DNA from: an uncultured Lachnospiraceae bacterium
Lineage (GTDB): Bacteria > Bacillota_A > Clostridia > Lachnospirales > Lachnospiraceae
NCBI GenBank assembly: GCA_947564305.1
Contig: CANOBT010000071.1
Coordinates: 1 to 28,699, forward strand
Direction: 5' to 3'
Length of the DNA: 28,699 bases
Positions 21,855 through 28,699 of this stretch are shown here, piece after piece. The position numbers and the translations under genes were made by a program. The stretch's first letter is position 1; each line of letters begins with the position of its first letter. Below the pieces are notes generated by a model, which saw only the letters and a list, made by a program, of their open reading frames with translations, had not been told where the DNA came from and searched no databases.

Positions 21855-22682
21855 TCAACCCTTTACAGAGCCTGCCGCCACACCGCCGACAATATATTTC
21901 TGTCCCAGTACGAATACAATCAATACCGGAAGCAGTGTCAGCATGATATCTGCAGCCACAAGGTTCCATGAATTCTGGAATGCGCCGAAGAAATTATATA
22001 CCGCCAATGTCATCGGCCACTTCTGAGAATTGTTCAAATAATAAAGCGGCATGGTAAAGTCATTCCATATTGCCATGAAATCCAACACAAACAGCGTGGA
22101 AACGATTGGCTTTAACAGCGGCGAGATTACCTGTGTGAACAACTGCCACGGAGTACAGCCGTCAATGACTGCCGCCTCATCAATTTCCCTCGGAATGGTA
22201 TCGATAAACCCATAAGCAAGGAACAAGCTCAGCGGGATATTGATAGCCGCATACAGTAAAATGATTCCGCCTCTTGTGTTGATCAGATGGAATGCCTGCA
22301 TGACTTTCATCAAGGATACGTTATTAATCGGCATTGCGATTCCAGAAATAATGAAATAATACATAAACCGGTTGATGCCTTTCATGTTACGTGAAATAAC
22401 GAAAGCCGCCAGGGATACTACAATTACAATGATGATTACACTGCCTGTCGCATACAGAAGTCCGTTAAAGAAGGAAGAAACTAGTTTTCCTTGTTCAACA
22501 ACAGTGGAATAATTTTCAAACACCCATTCCGTCGGAAGGGAAAGCGTCATCTTATCCGCCTCTGCGGAGGTCTTAAAAGAATTTAGAAACAATACTACCA
22601 ATGGAATCAGGACAATAAGGCTGATAAATATGGAAATAATATTTCCTGCAACGTGTCCGATCGTCTTACCTACTCTACTCAT
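21855..22682 (-). CDS. Sugar ABC transporter permease (MalG-type)
   Basis: The 275-residue protein has six membrane spans and the MalG/CUT1 features: VVLFLNSFKTSAEADKMTLS after the first span, and the EAA loop EIDEAAVIDGCTPWQLFTQV followed by ISPLLKPIVSTL. The loop contacts the ATPase subunit. The C-terminus VGGVAAGSVKG is typical of CUT1 MalG proteins. It starts 5 bases after the stop of the other permease (GGAGGTG is within that gene's end). It forms the membrane channel with the MalF-type permease for oligosaccharide uptake. No ATPase gene is in the operon; a shared MsiK-type ATPase elsewhere is likely. Confidence 0.94.
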   Translation of the reverse strand: MSRVGKTIGHVAGNIISIFISLIVLIPLVVLFLNSFKTSAEADKMTLSLPTEWVFENYSTVVEQGKLVSSFFNGLLYATGSVIIIVIVVSLAAFVISRNMKGINRFMYYFIISGIAMPINNVSLMKVMQAFHLINTRGGIILLYAAINIPLSLFLAYGFIDTIPREIDEAAVIDGCTPWQLFTQVISPLLKPIVSTLFVLDFMAIWNDFTMPLYYLNNSQKWPMTLAVYNFFGAFQNSWNLVAADIMLTLLPVLIVFVLGQKYIVGGVAAGSVKG

Positions 22683-22687
22683 AAGCC

Positions 22688-23560
22688 TTACACCTCCGTA
22701 TCTTCCATGGACTTAATAATGAAATACAACAGCGCCAGTACCACGAAGAACAATACGCTAGACAATGTAGTACCCATTGCCAGGTCGCCCTTTGAAAATT
22801 CTTTGTAAACCGCGGTATTGATCACTCCGGTCGCATTTCCAGGACCACCGTTAGTCAGTGAATAAACCATATCGAATACACGCAGTCCATAAGTCACATT
22901 CAGCACAGTTGCATTGACAAGCACCGGTTTCAAGAGCGGAATCGTAATGCTCTTGAGCTGTTGGAAAAAGTTTGCACCGTCAATGCTCGCAGCCTCATAA
23001 TATTCCGGGGCAATGGACATGATTCCGGCAATTACCACGACCATGATATAGCCCATACCCTTCCAGGTATCTACGGTCATAACCGTAGGAAATACAATAT
23101 TTAAATCTGTCAGCCAGTTTTTTGCTAGCGCGCCCAAACCGATATCCTGAAGGAAGTTATTCAGGAATCCGGTGGTCGGATGCAGCATACTCTTAAATAC
23201 AAGACCTACAACCAGATAGGACATAACCTGAGGCGAAAAGATAATCATACGCTGCAGGTTTTTCATTTTTATAAATGGTCTTGTCAGCAATAATGCGAGC
23301 GCAAGTCCCACGATTGTTTTTGCAATGGTAGTTACTACCGTAAATATAAGGGTATTTTTGATATAAAGCAGATATTCCGAATTGCCCTCAAATATCCGTT
23401 TATAGTTGTCCAGCCCCACAAAGCGTATCTCGTTAGTAAAGTTATTCCAATCCGTAAACGAATAGCCAATTCCTATAATACCTGGCAAAAAACACAGCAG
23501 GAAAAACAGGATTGCTGCTCCGCTGGCAAAATACCAGGGGTATAATTTTTTTCTGTTCAT
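22688..23560 (-). CDS. Sugar ABC transporter permease (MalF-type)
   Basis: The start is ATG 23560 (MNRKKLYPWYFASG), with GGAGAG 6 bases before it; a frame to 23641 covers the intergenic hairpin and is unlikely. The 290-residue protein has six spans. It has the CUT1 N-terminal SFTDWNNFTNEIRFVGLDNY segment and the EAA loop APEYYEAASIDGANFFQQLK. The later VFDMVYSLTNGGPGNATGV is a strong MalF/UgpA signature. It pairs with the MalG-type permease encoded 5 bases downstream. The gap to the binding-protein gene holds a long hairpin. Confidence 0.95.
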   Translation of the reverse strand: MNRKKLYPWYFASGAAILFFLLCFLPGIIGIGYSFTDWNNFTNEIRFVGLDNYKRIFEGNSEYLLYIKNTLIFTVVTTIAKTIVGLALALLLTRPFIKMKNLQRMIIFSPQVMSYLVVGLVFKSMLHPTTGFLNNFLQDIGLGALAKNWLTDLNIVFPTVMTVDTWKGMGYIMVVVIAGIMSIAPEYYEAASIDGANFFQQLKSITIPLLKPVLVNATVLNVTYGLRVFDMVYSLTNGGPGNATGVINTAVYKEFSKGDLAMGTTLSSVLFFVVLALLYFIIKSMEDTEV

Positions 23561-23601
23561 ATGTACTCTCCTTCCTGAAATCCAATCCATACCTGTTATT
23601 T

Positions 23602-23631
23602 CCCGGCTGTTCCGTAGTGCGGACAGCCGGG
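23602..23631 (-). other. Intercistronic hairpin between binding-protein and permease genes
   Basis: CCCGGCTGT and ACAGCCGGG (23602-23610, 23623-23631) pair perfectly; an alternative fold with one bulge also pairs TCCG with CGGA and leaves only a TAGTG loop. No U-tract follows on the minus strand. Such structures after a binding-protein gene protect the upstream mRNA or cut read-through, so that the binding protein is made in excess over the permeases. Confidence 0.7.
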
Positions 23632-23692
23632 TATCTAACATTGATGAATTTCAGTACCTTATCCTCTATTTAGGAACTATAGGAAGCGTTCT

Positions 23693-25033
23693 TTACTCCC
23701 ATCCTGGATCTCTCTGCAGTTCTGCCTGCTCGTTTCGCCTTCTGGCGATGGTATCTACCACATCCTGAGGAGTCATAGCGCCTGTATACATTGCTTCCAA
23801 ATCTTTACCAACATCCATCCACTGGCTGTCGATATAGTTTACAGAAGTCTGTACTACGTTTGCCTTTTCCAGAGAATCAATAAATGCCTGGTCTTCCTCA
23901 GAATATTTTGACTCTACTTCCGGCCAGCAAAGTGCGTTCAGCTCCGGCTGTCCATCCAGACGTTTCTGGAGATTTTCCGGTCTTGCAAGGAATTCAAAGA
24001 ACTGCTTTGCCTCTTCCGTATATTTACTCTCTTTGTTGATGAAATAAGCATTACTTGCCGGATTTACACCGATGACCTGATTGTCGCCCCATGGCATTAC
24101 GAAAGCGCCAAGTTCTTCGGTTGCCTTAAAGTCCGGATAATCCGCTTCTACTTCTCCGCGGAATCCCATCTCATTGATGATCATGCCATATTCTCCGGAA
24201 GCCATTGCCGATTTTGCATTTTCCATCGTATTACTCAAGTAATCTGCTCCGAAATATCCTGCCTTCGCACACTCATCCAACTGCTCAATGATGGTAAGCA
24301 GATGCGGGATAGATTCCAGTTCTACCTCATTGGCATTCAGCTTGTCATAGATATCCGGGTCATCTTCCAGCCACAGTCCGCCTGTCTCGAAGAGCGGAAG
24401 CACCTGATGCCATCCGTTGGTGGTCGCCTCGTAGATTGGCGTGTAGCCTGCATCCTGTATCTTCTGGCATGCATCTTTCAATTCTTTATAAGTAGTCGGA
24501 ACCTCCAGGCTCAATTCCTCAAAAATCTGCTTGTTATACAGATAAAAATACATCTTTGCACCAGGGAATGTGATGCCGTACACTTTATCATCTGCAGAAA
24601 CCGCAGAACGTGCACTGTCTTCCATACGGCTCGTCCAATCCTGATCTGTCAGTTCCACGCAATATTGATCCATATGGATACTGGATGCCAACCCGATCGG
24701 TGTATCTACACAGATAATATCAGGAGCCTCTCCGGAATCTAACTTTACTTTGATCAAATCTCTCCACTGTGCATCCGGAGAAATCTGAAAATCGACTTTG
24801 ATACCGGTCTCTTCCTCAAATTCCTTTGCCAAATCCTGTACGATACCTGACGTAGGAAGACCACTTTGATGGCTGCCGAATGTCAGCGTCACGCCCTTTC
24901 CTCCGGAGGAACTTCCCCCGTCTCCTCCGTCGCTTCCATCGCCGCTATCGGAGCCGCATCCCCCTAATAATCCAACTGTCAATACTGCAGCCATGGAAAA
25001 TCCCAGCAGTCTTTTTACTACGTTTTTTTTCAT
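23693..25033 (-). CDS. Extracellular sugar-binding lipoprotein of the ABC transporter
   Basis: The 446-residue protein has a lipoprotein signal peptide: MKKNVVKRLL, a hydrophobic core, and the lipobox LLGGC with lipidated Cys26. A flexible Gly/Ser/Asp linker (27-46) follows. The mature part is a CUT1-type family 1 binding protein: VTLTFGSHQSG, LAKEFEEETGIKVDFQISPD, then DIICVD and YFLYNKQIFEEL-like segments, and late EEAKQFFEFLARPENLQKRL. It captures an oligosaccharide outside the membrane and delivers it to the two permeases; the alpha-xylosidase in the same operon suggests an alpha-xyloside ligand. It is the first gene of the operon and lies divergent to the YesM-type kinase gene. AAAGAGG precedes the ATG. 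Confidence 0.94.
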   Translation of the reverse strand: MKKNVVKRLLGFSMAAVLTVGLLGGCGSDSGDGSDGGDGGSSSGGKGVTLTFGSHQSGLPTSGIVQDLAKEFEEETGIKVDFQISPDAQWRDLIKVKLDSGEAPDIICVDTPIGLASSIHMDQYCVELTDQDWTSRMEDSARSAVSADDKVYGITFPGAKMYFYLYNKQIFEELSLEVPTTYKELKDACQKIQDAGYTPIYEATTNGWHQVLPLFETGGLWLEDDPDIYDKLNANEVELESIPHLLTIIEQLDECAKAGYFGADYLSNTMENAKSAMASGEYGMIINEMGFRGEVEADYPDFKATEELGAFVMPWGDNQVIGVNPASNAYFINKESKYTEEAKQFFEFLARPENLQKRLDGQPELNALCWPEVESKYSEEDQAFIDSLEKANVVQTSVNYIDSQWMDVGKDLEAMYTGAMTPQDVVDTIARRRNEQAELQRDPGWE

Positions 25034-25078
25034 ATTCTTTTCCTCTTTCCGTTTTAAACTTTTGTCAAATTGTTACAA

Positions 25079-25096
25079 TATTTTATCGATAAAATA
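25079..25096. promoter_or_regulatory. 18-bp perfect palindrome in the divergent control region
   Basis: TATTTTATCGATAAAATA is a perfect palindrome 45-62 bases upstream of the binding-protein start. Next to it are phased A/T tracts with repeated GCAT motifs (25097-25120). It is the best candidate for a regulator site, perhaps of the AraC-type response regulator or a repressor. A clear promoter for the binding-protein operon was not identified. Confidence 0.5.
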
Positions 25097-25165
25097 AGCA
25101 TTTTTGCATGTTTTTATGCTAACACAATCATCAAATAGGCACAATAGACAAAACCAAACACACAG

Positions 25166-25194
25166 TTGCATTATTTTGAACTATCTTGTATAAT
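25166..25194 (+). promoter_or_regulatory. SigmaA promoter of the YesM/YesN-type genes
   Basis: TTGCAT (25166-25171) and a perfect TATAAT (25189-25194) are 17 bases apart. Transcription would start near 25201, leaving an 18-base leader containing GAGAGGGG before the ATG at 25219. Confidence 0.75.
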
Positions 25195-25218
25195 TTTCAC
25201 GAGAGGGGCGCGGTAACT

Positions 25219-27111
25219 ATGAAAAAAATCACCAGACATTATTCACAAACTTTATATCTTTTTGTCATTTATGGTCTTTTCATCCTCATATTGCTGGGGA
25301 TTTTCTTTACATATACATATTCCCATTACCGGGAAAATACATTGGAGGAGGCGAAGCGGAGCCTGGAAAACATGTGTGCCTCCATCAATAATTCTGTGGA
25401 AATCCAACTGGACGATCTTTCCACATTATCCATGAATATCGTGTATTCTAATATGATTAAAACGAATTTCCGGGAGTTTTCTGATTCTTACGGCAAGGCA
25501 GACGATGAAGCCGAAATCGTTTCCTCCCGTCAGAATGCAGAAGTGATCCACGATATCGTGACCGCCATGATCGGGGCTTATCAGTCAGCCTCAGAAATCA
25601 GATTATATGCTATGGACGGCTCCTATGTGGAATCCGGATACTGGATGTCCACCTCCAATATGGATCTGGAATCTCTTCCCTGGTATGACGAAGTCATGGA
25701 GTTGAACGGATACAAATATATCAGTACTCCCAAGACACGCAAAGACCTGCCCGCCACGGGAAAAAACCGGAACACCCAGAAATTCATTTCTCTCGTTCGG
25801 CTTTTTTTGAACCGTGACGGAGCTCCCGAAGGAATTGCGGAGGTCGTACAGGACTGCGGAAAAATTTTCGCTCTGGCATCCCAGTTAGAAGACAGTAACC
25901 CGGATATCCAGGTATGCATTTATAACTCCCGCCAGGAAATGGTTTACCCCTATTCCGTATTCGATATGTACCACTGTGAACCCTATCGTCATCTGGTTGA
26001 GAAATATGAACTCACAGATGGACGCAGTCAAATGATAAAAAACAACGATGGGCAAAACATGCTGGCGACCTGCAAAACAATAGACGATTACGACTGGAGT
26101 GTGGTGCTCCTGCAGTCAGAGGATTCTATTTATGAGCCTCTCAAAGCATTTCAGACCATGTTTATGCGGATTTCCTGCATATCCATTGTGCTGACGCTGC
26201 TGATTTGTTTTTACATTTCCAGGCGATTTACCATTCCTCTGCAAAAACTGACTGCTGCTACAAAAAAGATTACTATTGACCGTGTCCTGGATGAGAAAAA
26301 GGTCAATCTGACCTCCGCGGACAGTGCAATCAAGGAGCTTTCCATCCTCTGTGAATCTGTCCGTAATATGTATGATAAACTGCGTTCCACATCCCGCGAG
26401 GTTTTACTGCTGCGCAATGAGGAGACACGGGCAAAGCTCCAGGCTACCCAGTCTTTGATCAATCCGCATTTTTTATATAACAGTCTGACCAACATCAGCG
26501 CCATGGCTGAGGAGGACATGAATGAAGATATCGTGAAAATATGTGAAGCTCTCTGCGTGCATTTCCGATATATCTCCGCCTCCGGTGAAATGATTGTCCC
26601 TATGGAAAAAGAACTGGAAAAATCGCGTGCTTATCTGGAATGTATGCAGCTTCGTTTTACAGAGGATTTGGAGTATACCTTTGATATCGCAGAGGATGTC
26701 AAAGAGGTTCCTGTCCCCAAACTGATTGCACAGCCTGTACTGGAAAATGCTTTCAAATATGCTTTTGTGTGCCGTCCGCCCTGGAAGCTGTCTGTCACGG
26801 CCCGTCTGAAGGGTGAGCACTGGCGGCTGATGATTGAGGACAATGTAGGAACTATGACAGATGCGAAAAAGAAAGAGCTTTTAAAACTCTATGAAAATCT
26901 GGATCTCAATGAAGAATTAAAGTCTATGAAAATTGGCGGTATGGGGCTGAAAAATGTGTATCTGCGTCTCAAACTGCTGTATGGGGAGGACGCGGTTTTC
27001 CAGATTGAAAATCAAGCAGGGAAATACACACGTTTCATCCTGGGAGGAAATATTCATCCGAAAAAGGGAATCAGCCTGCCGGGAAGTGAAGTGTTGGAAG
27101 ATTCTTTATAA
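25219..27111 (+). CDS. YesM-type sensor histidine kinase
   Basis: The start is ATG 25219 (MKKITRHYSQ), with GAGGGG before it. The 630-residue kinase has membrane spans at about 13-32 and 316-334 and an extracellular Cache-like sensor between them. A HAMP domain follows (335-390). The His_kinase box is QSLINPHFLYNSLTNISAMA with His417, and the ATPase domain has QPVLENAFKYAF and GGMGLKNVYLRLKLLYG. The G1 box reads EDNVGTM where DNGxGM is usual, so one glycine is replaced. It probably senses an oligosaccharide or loaded binding protein and phosphorylates the regulator encoded 78 bases downstream, to induce the divergent ABC/GH31 operon. Confidence 0.93.
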   Translation: MKKITRHYSQTLYLFVIYGLFILILLGIFFTYTYSHYRENTLEEAKRSLENMCASINNSVEIQLDDLSTLSMNIVYSNMIKTNFREFSDSYGKADDEAEIVSSRQNAEVIHDIVTAMIGAYQSASEIRLYAMDGSYVESGYWMSTSNMDLESLPWYDEVMELNGYKYISTPKTRKDLPATGKNRNTQKFISLVRLFLNRDGAPEGIAEVVQDCGKIFALASQLEDSNPDIQVCIYNSRQEMVYPYSVFDMYHCEPYRHLVEKYELTDGRSQMIKNNDGQNMLATCKTIDDYDWSVVLLQSEDSIYEPLKAFQTMFMRISCISIVLTLLICFYISRRFTIPLQKLTAATKKITIDRVLDEKKVNLTSADSAIKELSILCESVRNMYDKLRSTSREVLLLRNEETRAKLQATQSLINPHFLYNSLTNISAMAEEDMNEDIVKICEALCVHFRYISASGEMIVPMEKELEKSRAYLECMQLRFTEDLEYTFDIAEDVKEVPVPKLIAQPVLENAFKYAFVCRPPWKLSVTARLKGEHWRLMIEDNVGTMTDAKKKELLKLYENLDLNEELKSMKIGGMGLKNVYLRLKLLYGEDAVFQIENQAGKYTRFILGGNIHPKKGISLPGSEVLEDSL

Positions 27112-27120
27112 AACAGAAGG

Positions 27121-27168
27121 CTCTCAGAAAATCTGCCTGAAAGATACATACCATATACTTTCTGAGAG
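27121..27168 (+). other. Long-loop hairpin between kinase and response regulator
   Basis: CTCTCAGAAA (27121-27130) pairs perfectly with TTTCTGAGAG (27159-27168) across a 28-base loop. No U-tract follows. It fills most of the 78-base gap and may set the ratio of kinase to regulator. Confidence 0.55.
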
Positions 27169-27189
27169 TACTCAAACAGGGAGGGTATT

Positions 27190-27954
27190 ATGAAGAACAC
27201 AAAATATAACTATGTCATTGCAGAGGATGAAAGTCTTATCCGCAGGAACCTTGTGAAAAAAATAGAAGCATTAAATCTGCCTCTTCAAAAGGCCGGTGAG
27301 GCTTCAAATGGTGAAGAGGCAATCCGGTTAATCGAAGAATTTTGTCCCCAGTTAGTCATCACAGATATCCGTATGCCGCTTTGCGACGGAATAGAAGTGG
27401 TCAAGTATCTTTACAACAATTACCCGAATACGAAAGTCATTATTTTGAGCGGCTATGATGATTTCAAATATGCCCAGAAGGCCATCCAATATTCTGTGAA
27501 GGATTATTTATTGAAGCCGGTGTCTCGTGATACACTGTCTGAATCCATACAGAAAATCCTGATTCAGATGGAAAATGAATCGGACCGGCTGAGTGTCTAC
27601 AATACGAAGGATGCGGCATTGAGTCCCGAAGCGCTCAGCCAGCTTGTACAGAAATATTTGCTGGAAAACTACCAACAGGAAATCTCTTTTCAGGAATTAG
27701 GAGAAAAGTTCGGTTTTACGCCGGAATATCTGGGAAAGATTTTTAAGAAATATGCCGGTGAGACGCCTTCCAAATACCTGACTAAGCTGCGGATGAATGA
27801 AGCCAAACGTCTGCTCATCAATGAACAAGGCATGGAAATTCAGAAGGTCGGAGAGCTAGTGGGATATAAAGATGGGTTTTATTTCAGCCGGGTGTTCAAA
27901 AGTTATACGGGGATGCAGCCGAGTGAATTTCGGAATCAGAGTGAAAATCATTAA
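27190..27954 (+). CDS. YesN-type response regulator with AraC DNA-binding domain
   Basis: The 254-residue protein has a receiver domain (YVIAEDESLIRRNL, phosphoacceptor Asp59 in LVITDIRMPLCDG, then ILSGYDDFKYAQKAI and the conserved Lys in DYLLKPVSRD). A short linker precedes the C-terminal AraC domain (about 155-250) with ISFQELGEKFGFTPEYLGKI and IQKVGELVGYKDGFYFSRVF, ending MQPSEFR. It lacks the long middle region of many YesN proteins. It should activate the divergent transporter/alpha-xylosidase operon after phosphorylation by the kinase. GGGAGGG lies just before the ATG. Confidence 0.95.
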   Translation: MKNTKYNYVIAEDESLIRRNLVKKIEALNLPLQKAGEASNGEEAIRLIEEFCPQLVITDIRMPLCDGIEVVKYLYNNYPNTKVIILSGYDDFKYAQKAIQYSVKDYLLKPVSRDTLSESIQKILIQMENESDRLSVYNTKDAALSPEALSQLVQKYLLENYQQEISFQELGEKFGFTPEYLGKIFKKYAGETPSKYLTKLRMNEAKRLLINEQGMEIQKVGELVGYKDGFYFSRVFKSYTGMQPSEFRNQSENH

Positions 27955-27985
27955 AAAATTGTCCGTTAAAAGTGAGATGTAAACC

Positions 27986-28699
27986 ATGGGAATTTATCTG
28001 AATCCGGGAAATAAAGGCTTCTGGGAATCTATTCGTTCTAAAATCTATATAGATAAAACAGAGCTGATCGCATGCACAAATGAAATGATTAATACGGAAG
28101 AAAAATTTGTCTGTGTCAGCAGGCCGCGCCGCTTTGGTAAATCTATGGCACTGAACATGCTTGCAGCTTACTACAGCCGTGGCTGTGATTCTACAGATTT
28201 ATTCAAGGGACTTAAGATTGAAAGCAACAAAACATTTTCGGAATATCTGGAACAGGCTGTCATAGAAGAGCTGCGGGAAGCCTATGGGGATTTTTTTCCG
28301 GAACAGACAACGTTTCTGGCAGAAGCACTTGAGCGTATCTATGCAAAGACAGATACCCAGTTTATTTTTCTGATAGACGAATGGGACTGCGTTATACGTG
28401 AAAGGCAGGAGTCGGAGGCACTACAGAAACAGTATCTTGATTTTCTGAGAAATCTTTTAAAAAATCAGCCATATGTCTCGCTTGCATATATGACAGGGAT
28501 TCTTCCCGTGAAGAAGTATGGTCAGCATTCTGCCCTGAATATGTTCTGGGAATATTCGATGACAGACCAGCTTATCTTTGAGGAATATACCGGATTTACA
28601 GAAGATGAAGTGAAAGAACTATGCAGGCAGTATCATGCGGATTTTGACGGGCTTAGGTCAGATATTGTGCAGATGCTTGGCGGAGAGCGTGTAAAAGTC
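27986..28699 (+). CDS. AAA-ATPase-like protein, 3' end outside the window, internal segment missing
   Basis: The frame is open from ATG 27986 to the window edge (238 codons). It begins MGIYLNPGNKGFWESIRSKI, then YIDKTELI, the P-loop-like SRPRRFGKSMALNMLA (Walker A, 45-60) and FIFLIDEWD (Walker B, 126-134). The later segments YLDFLRNLLKNQPYVSLAYM and TGILPVKKYGQHSALNMFWE are standard for the AAA-ATPase-like family, whose C-terminus usually carries a PD-(D/E)XK nuclease-like domain. Function is unknown. Between YLE (88) and QAVIEELREAYG (90 on), the usual block of roughly 25-30 residues containing a DVI(H)-type strand seems absent, while the frame stays open. Whether the product is active is doubtful. 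Confidence 0.85.
   Translation, partial: MGIYLNPGNKGFWESIRSKIYIDKTELIACTNEMINTEEKFVCVSRPRRFGKSMALNMLAAYYSRGCDSTDLFKGLKIESNKTFSEYLEQAVIEELREAYGDFFPEQTTFLAEALERIYAKTDTQFIFLIDEWDCVIRERQESEALQKQYLDFLRNLLKNQPYVSLAYMTGILPVKKYGQHSALNMFWEYSMTDQLIFEEYTGFTEDEVKELCRQYHADFDGLRSDIVQMLGGERVKV

Overview
The window looks like a chromosome segment of a gut-type Firmicute, most likely Lachnospiraceae (Clostridia). Reasons: low-to-moderate G+C, strong AGGAGG-type ribosome sites, YesM/YesN-type sensor pairs beside sugar ABC transporters, a Tn4451-style mobilizable element with TnpV and a Cys-rich KTR protein, and an SPQTG-type wall-anchored protein. The species cannot be fixed from the sequence alone. No rRNA, tRNA or CRISPR array was seen.

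Region 1 (1-3300) is AT-rich accessory DNA. It holds the C-terminal end of a MobV-type mobilization protein, tnpV with its terminator, then a MarR regulator, a short-chain dehydrogenase (SDR) and a frameshifted Cys-rich KTR gene. The SDR gene is bracketed by a 13-bp direct repeat that carries both the upstream stop and the downstream start, so it looks like an inserted cassette. A hicA-hicB toxin-antitoxin pair follows, with a perfect consensus promoter built on a 12-bp tandem repeat.

Region 2 (3400-5400, minus strand) is a three-gene operon: a WYL-type regulator, a TfoX N-terminal-domain protein and a GyrI-like ligand-binding protein.

Region 3 (5440-13155) is an envelope-directed block. Its minus-strand operon runs ECF-type sigma factor, six-span membrane protein, ABC ATPase, ABC-2 permease. 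It is followed by a secreted, probably sortase-anchored transglutaminase-like protein with its own promoter. Divergent from the sigma operon is an OmpR-type response regulator and histidine kinase pair.

Region 4 (13209-18750, plus strand) is an alpha-galactoside locus: AraC regulator, GPH-family sugar symporter, GH36 alpha-galactosidase and a YczE/YitT-type membrane protein, ended by a 15-bp-stem hairpin. A minus-strand RelB/DinJ-type antitoxin and YoeB toxin pair sits behind it in AT-rich DNA.

Region 5 (19482-27954) is an alpha-xyloside locus. A minus-strand operon encodes a solute-binding lipoprotein, two MalF/MalG-type permeases and a YicI-like GH31 alpha-xylosidase, with strong hairpins in two of its gene junctions and no ATPase gene. 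Divergent from it is a YesM-type histidine kinase and a YesN/AraC-type response regulator that probably control it. The window ends inside an AAA-ATPase-like gene (27986 onward) that seems to lack an internal segment.

No wholly new system is evident. The least conventional points are the repeat-bounded SDR cassette, the sigma factor with a polytopic membrane partner beside an ABC exporter, the hairpin-punctuated transporter operon, and the deleted AAA-ATPase-like gene.
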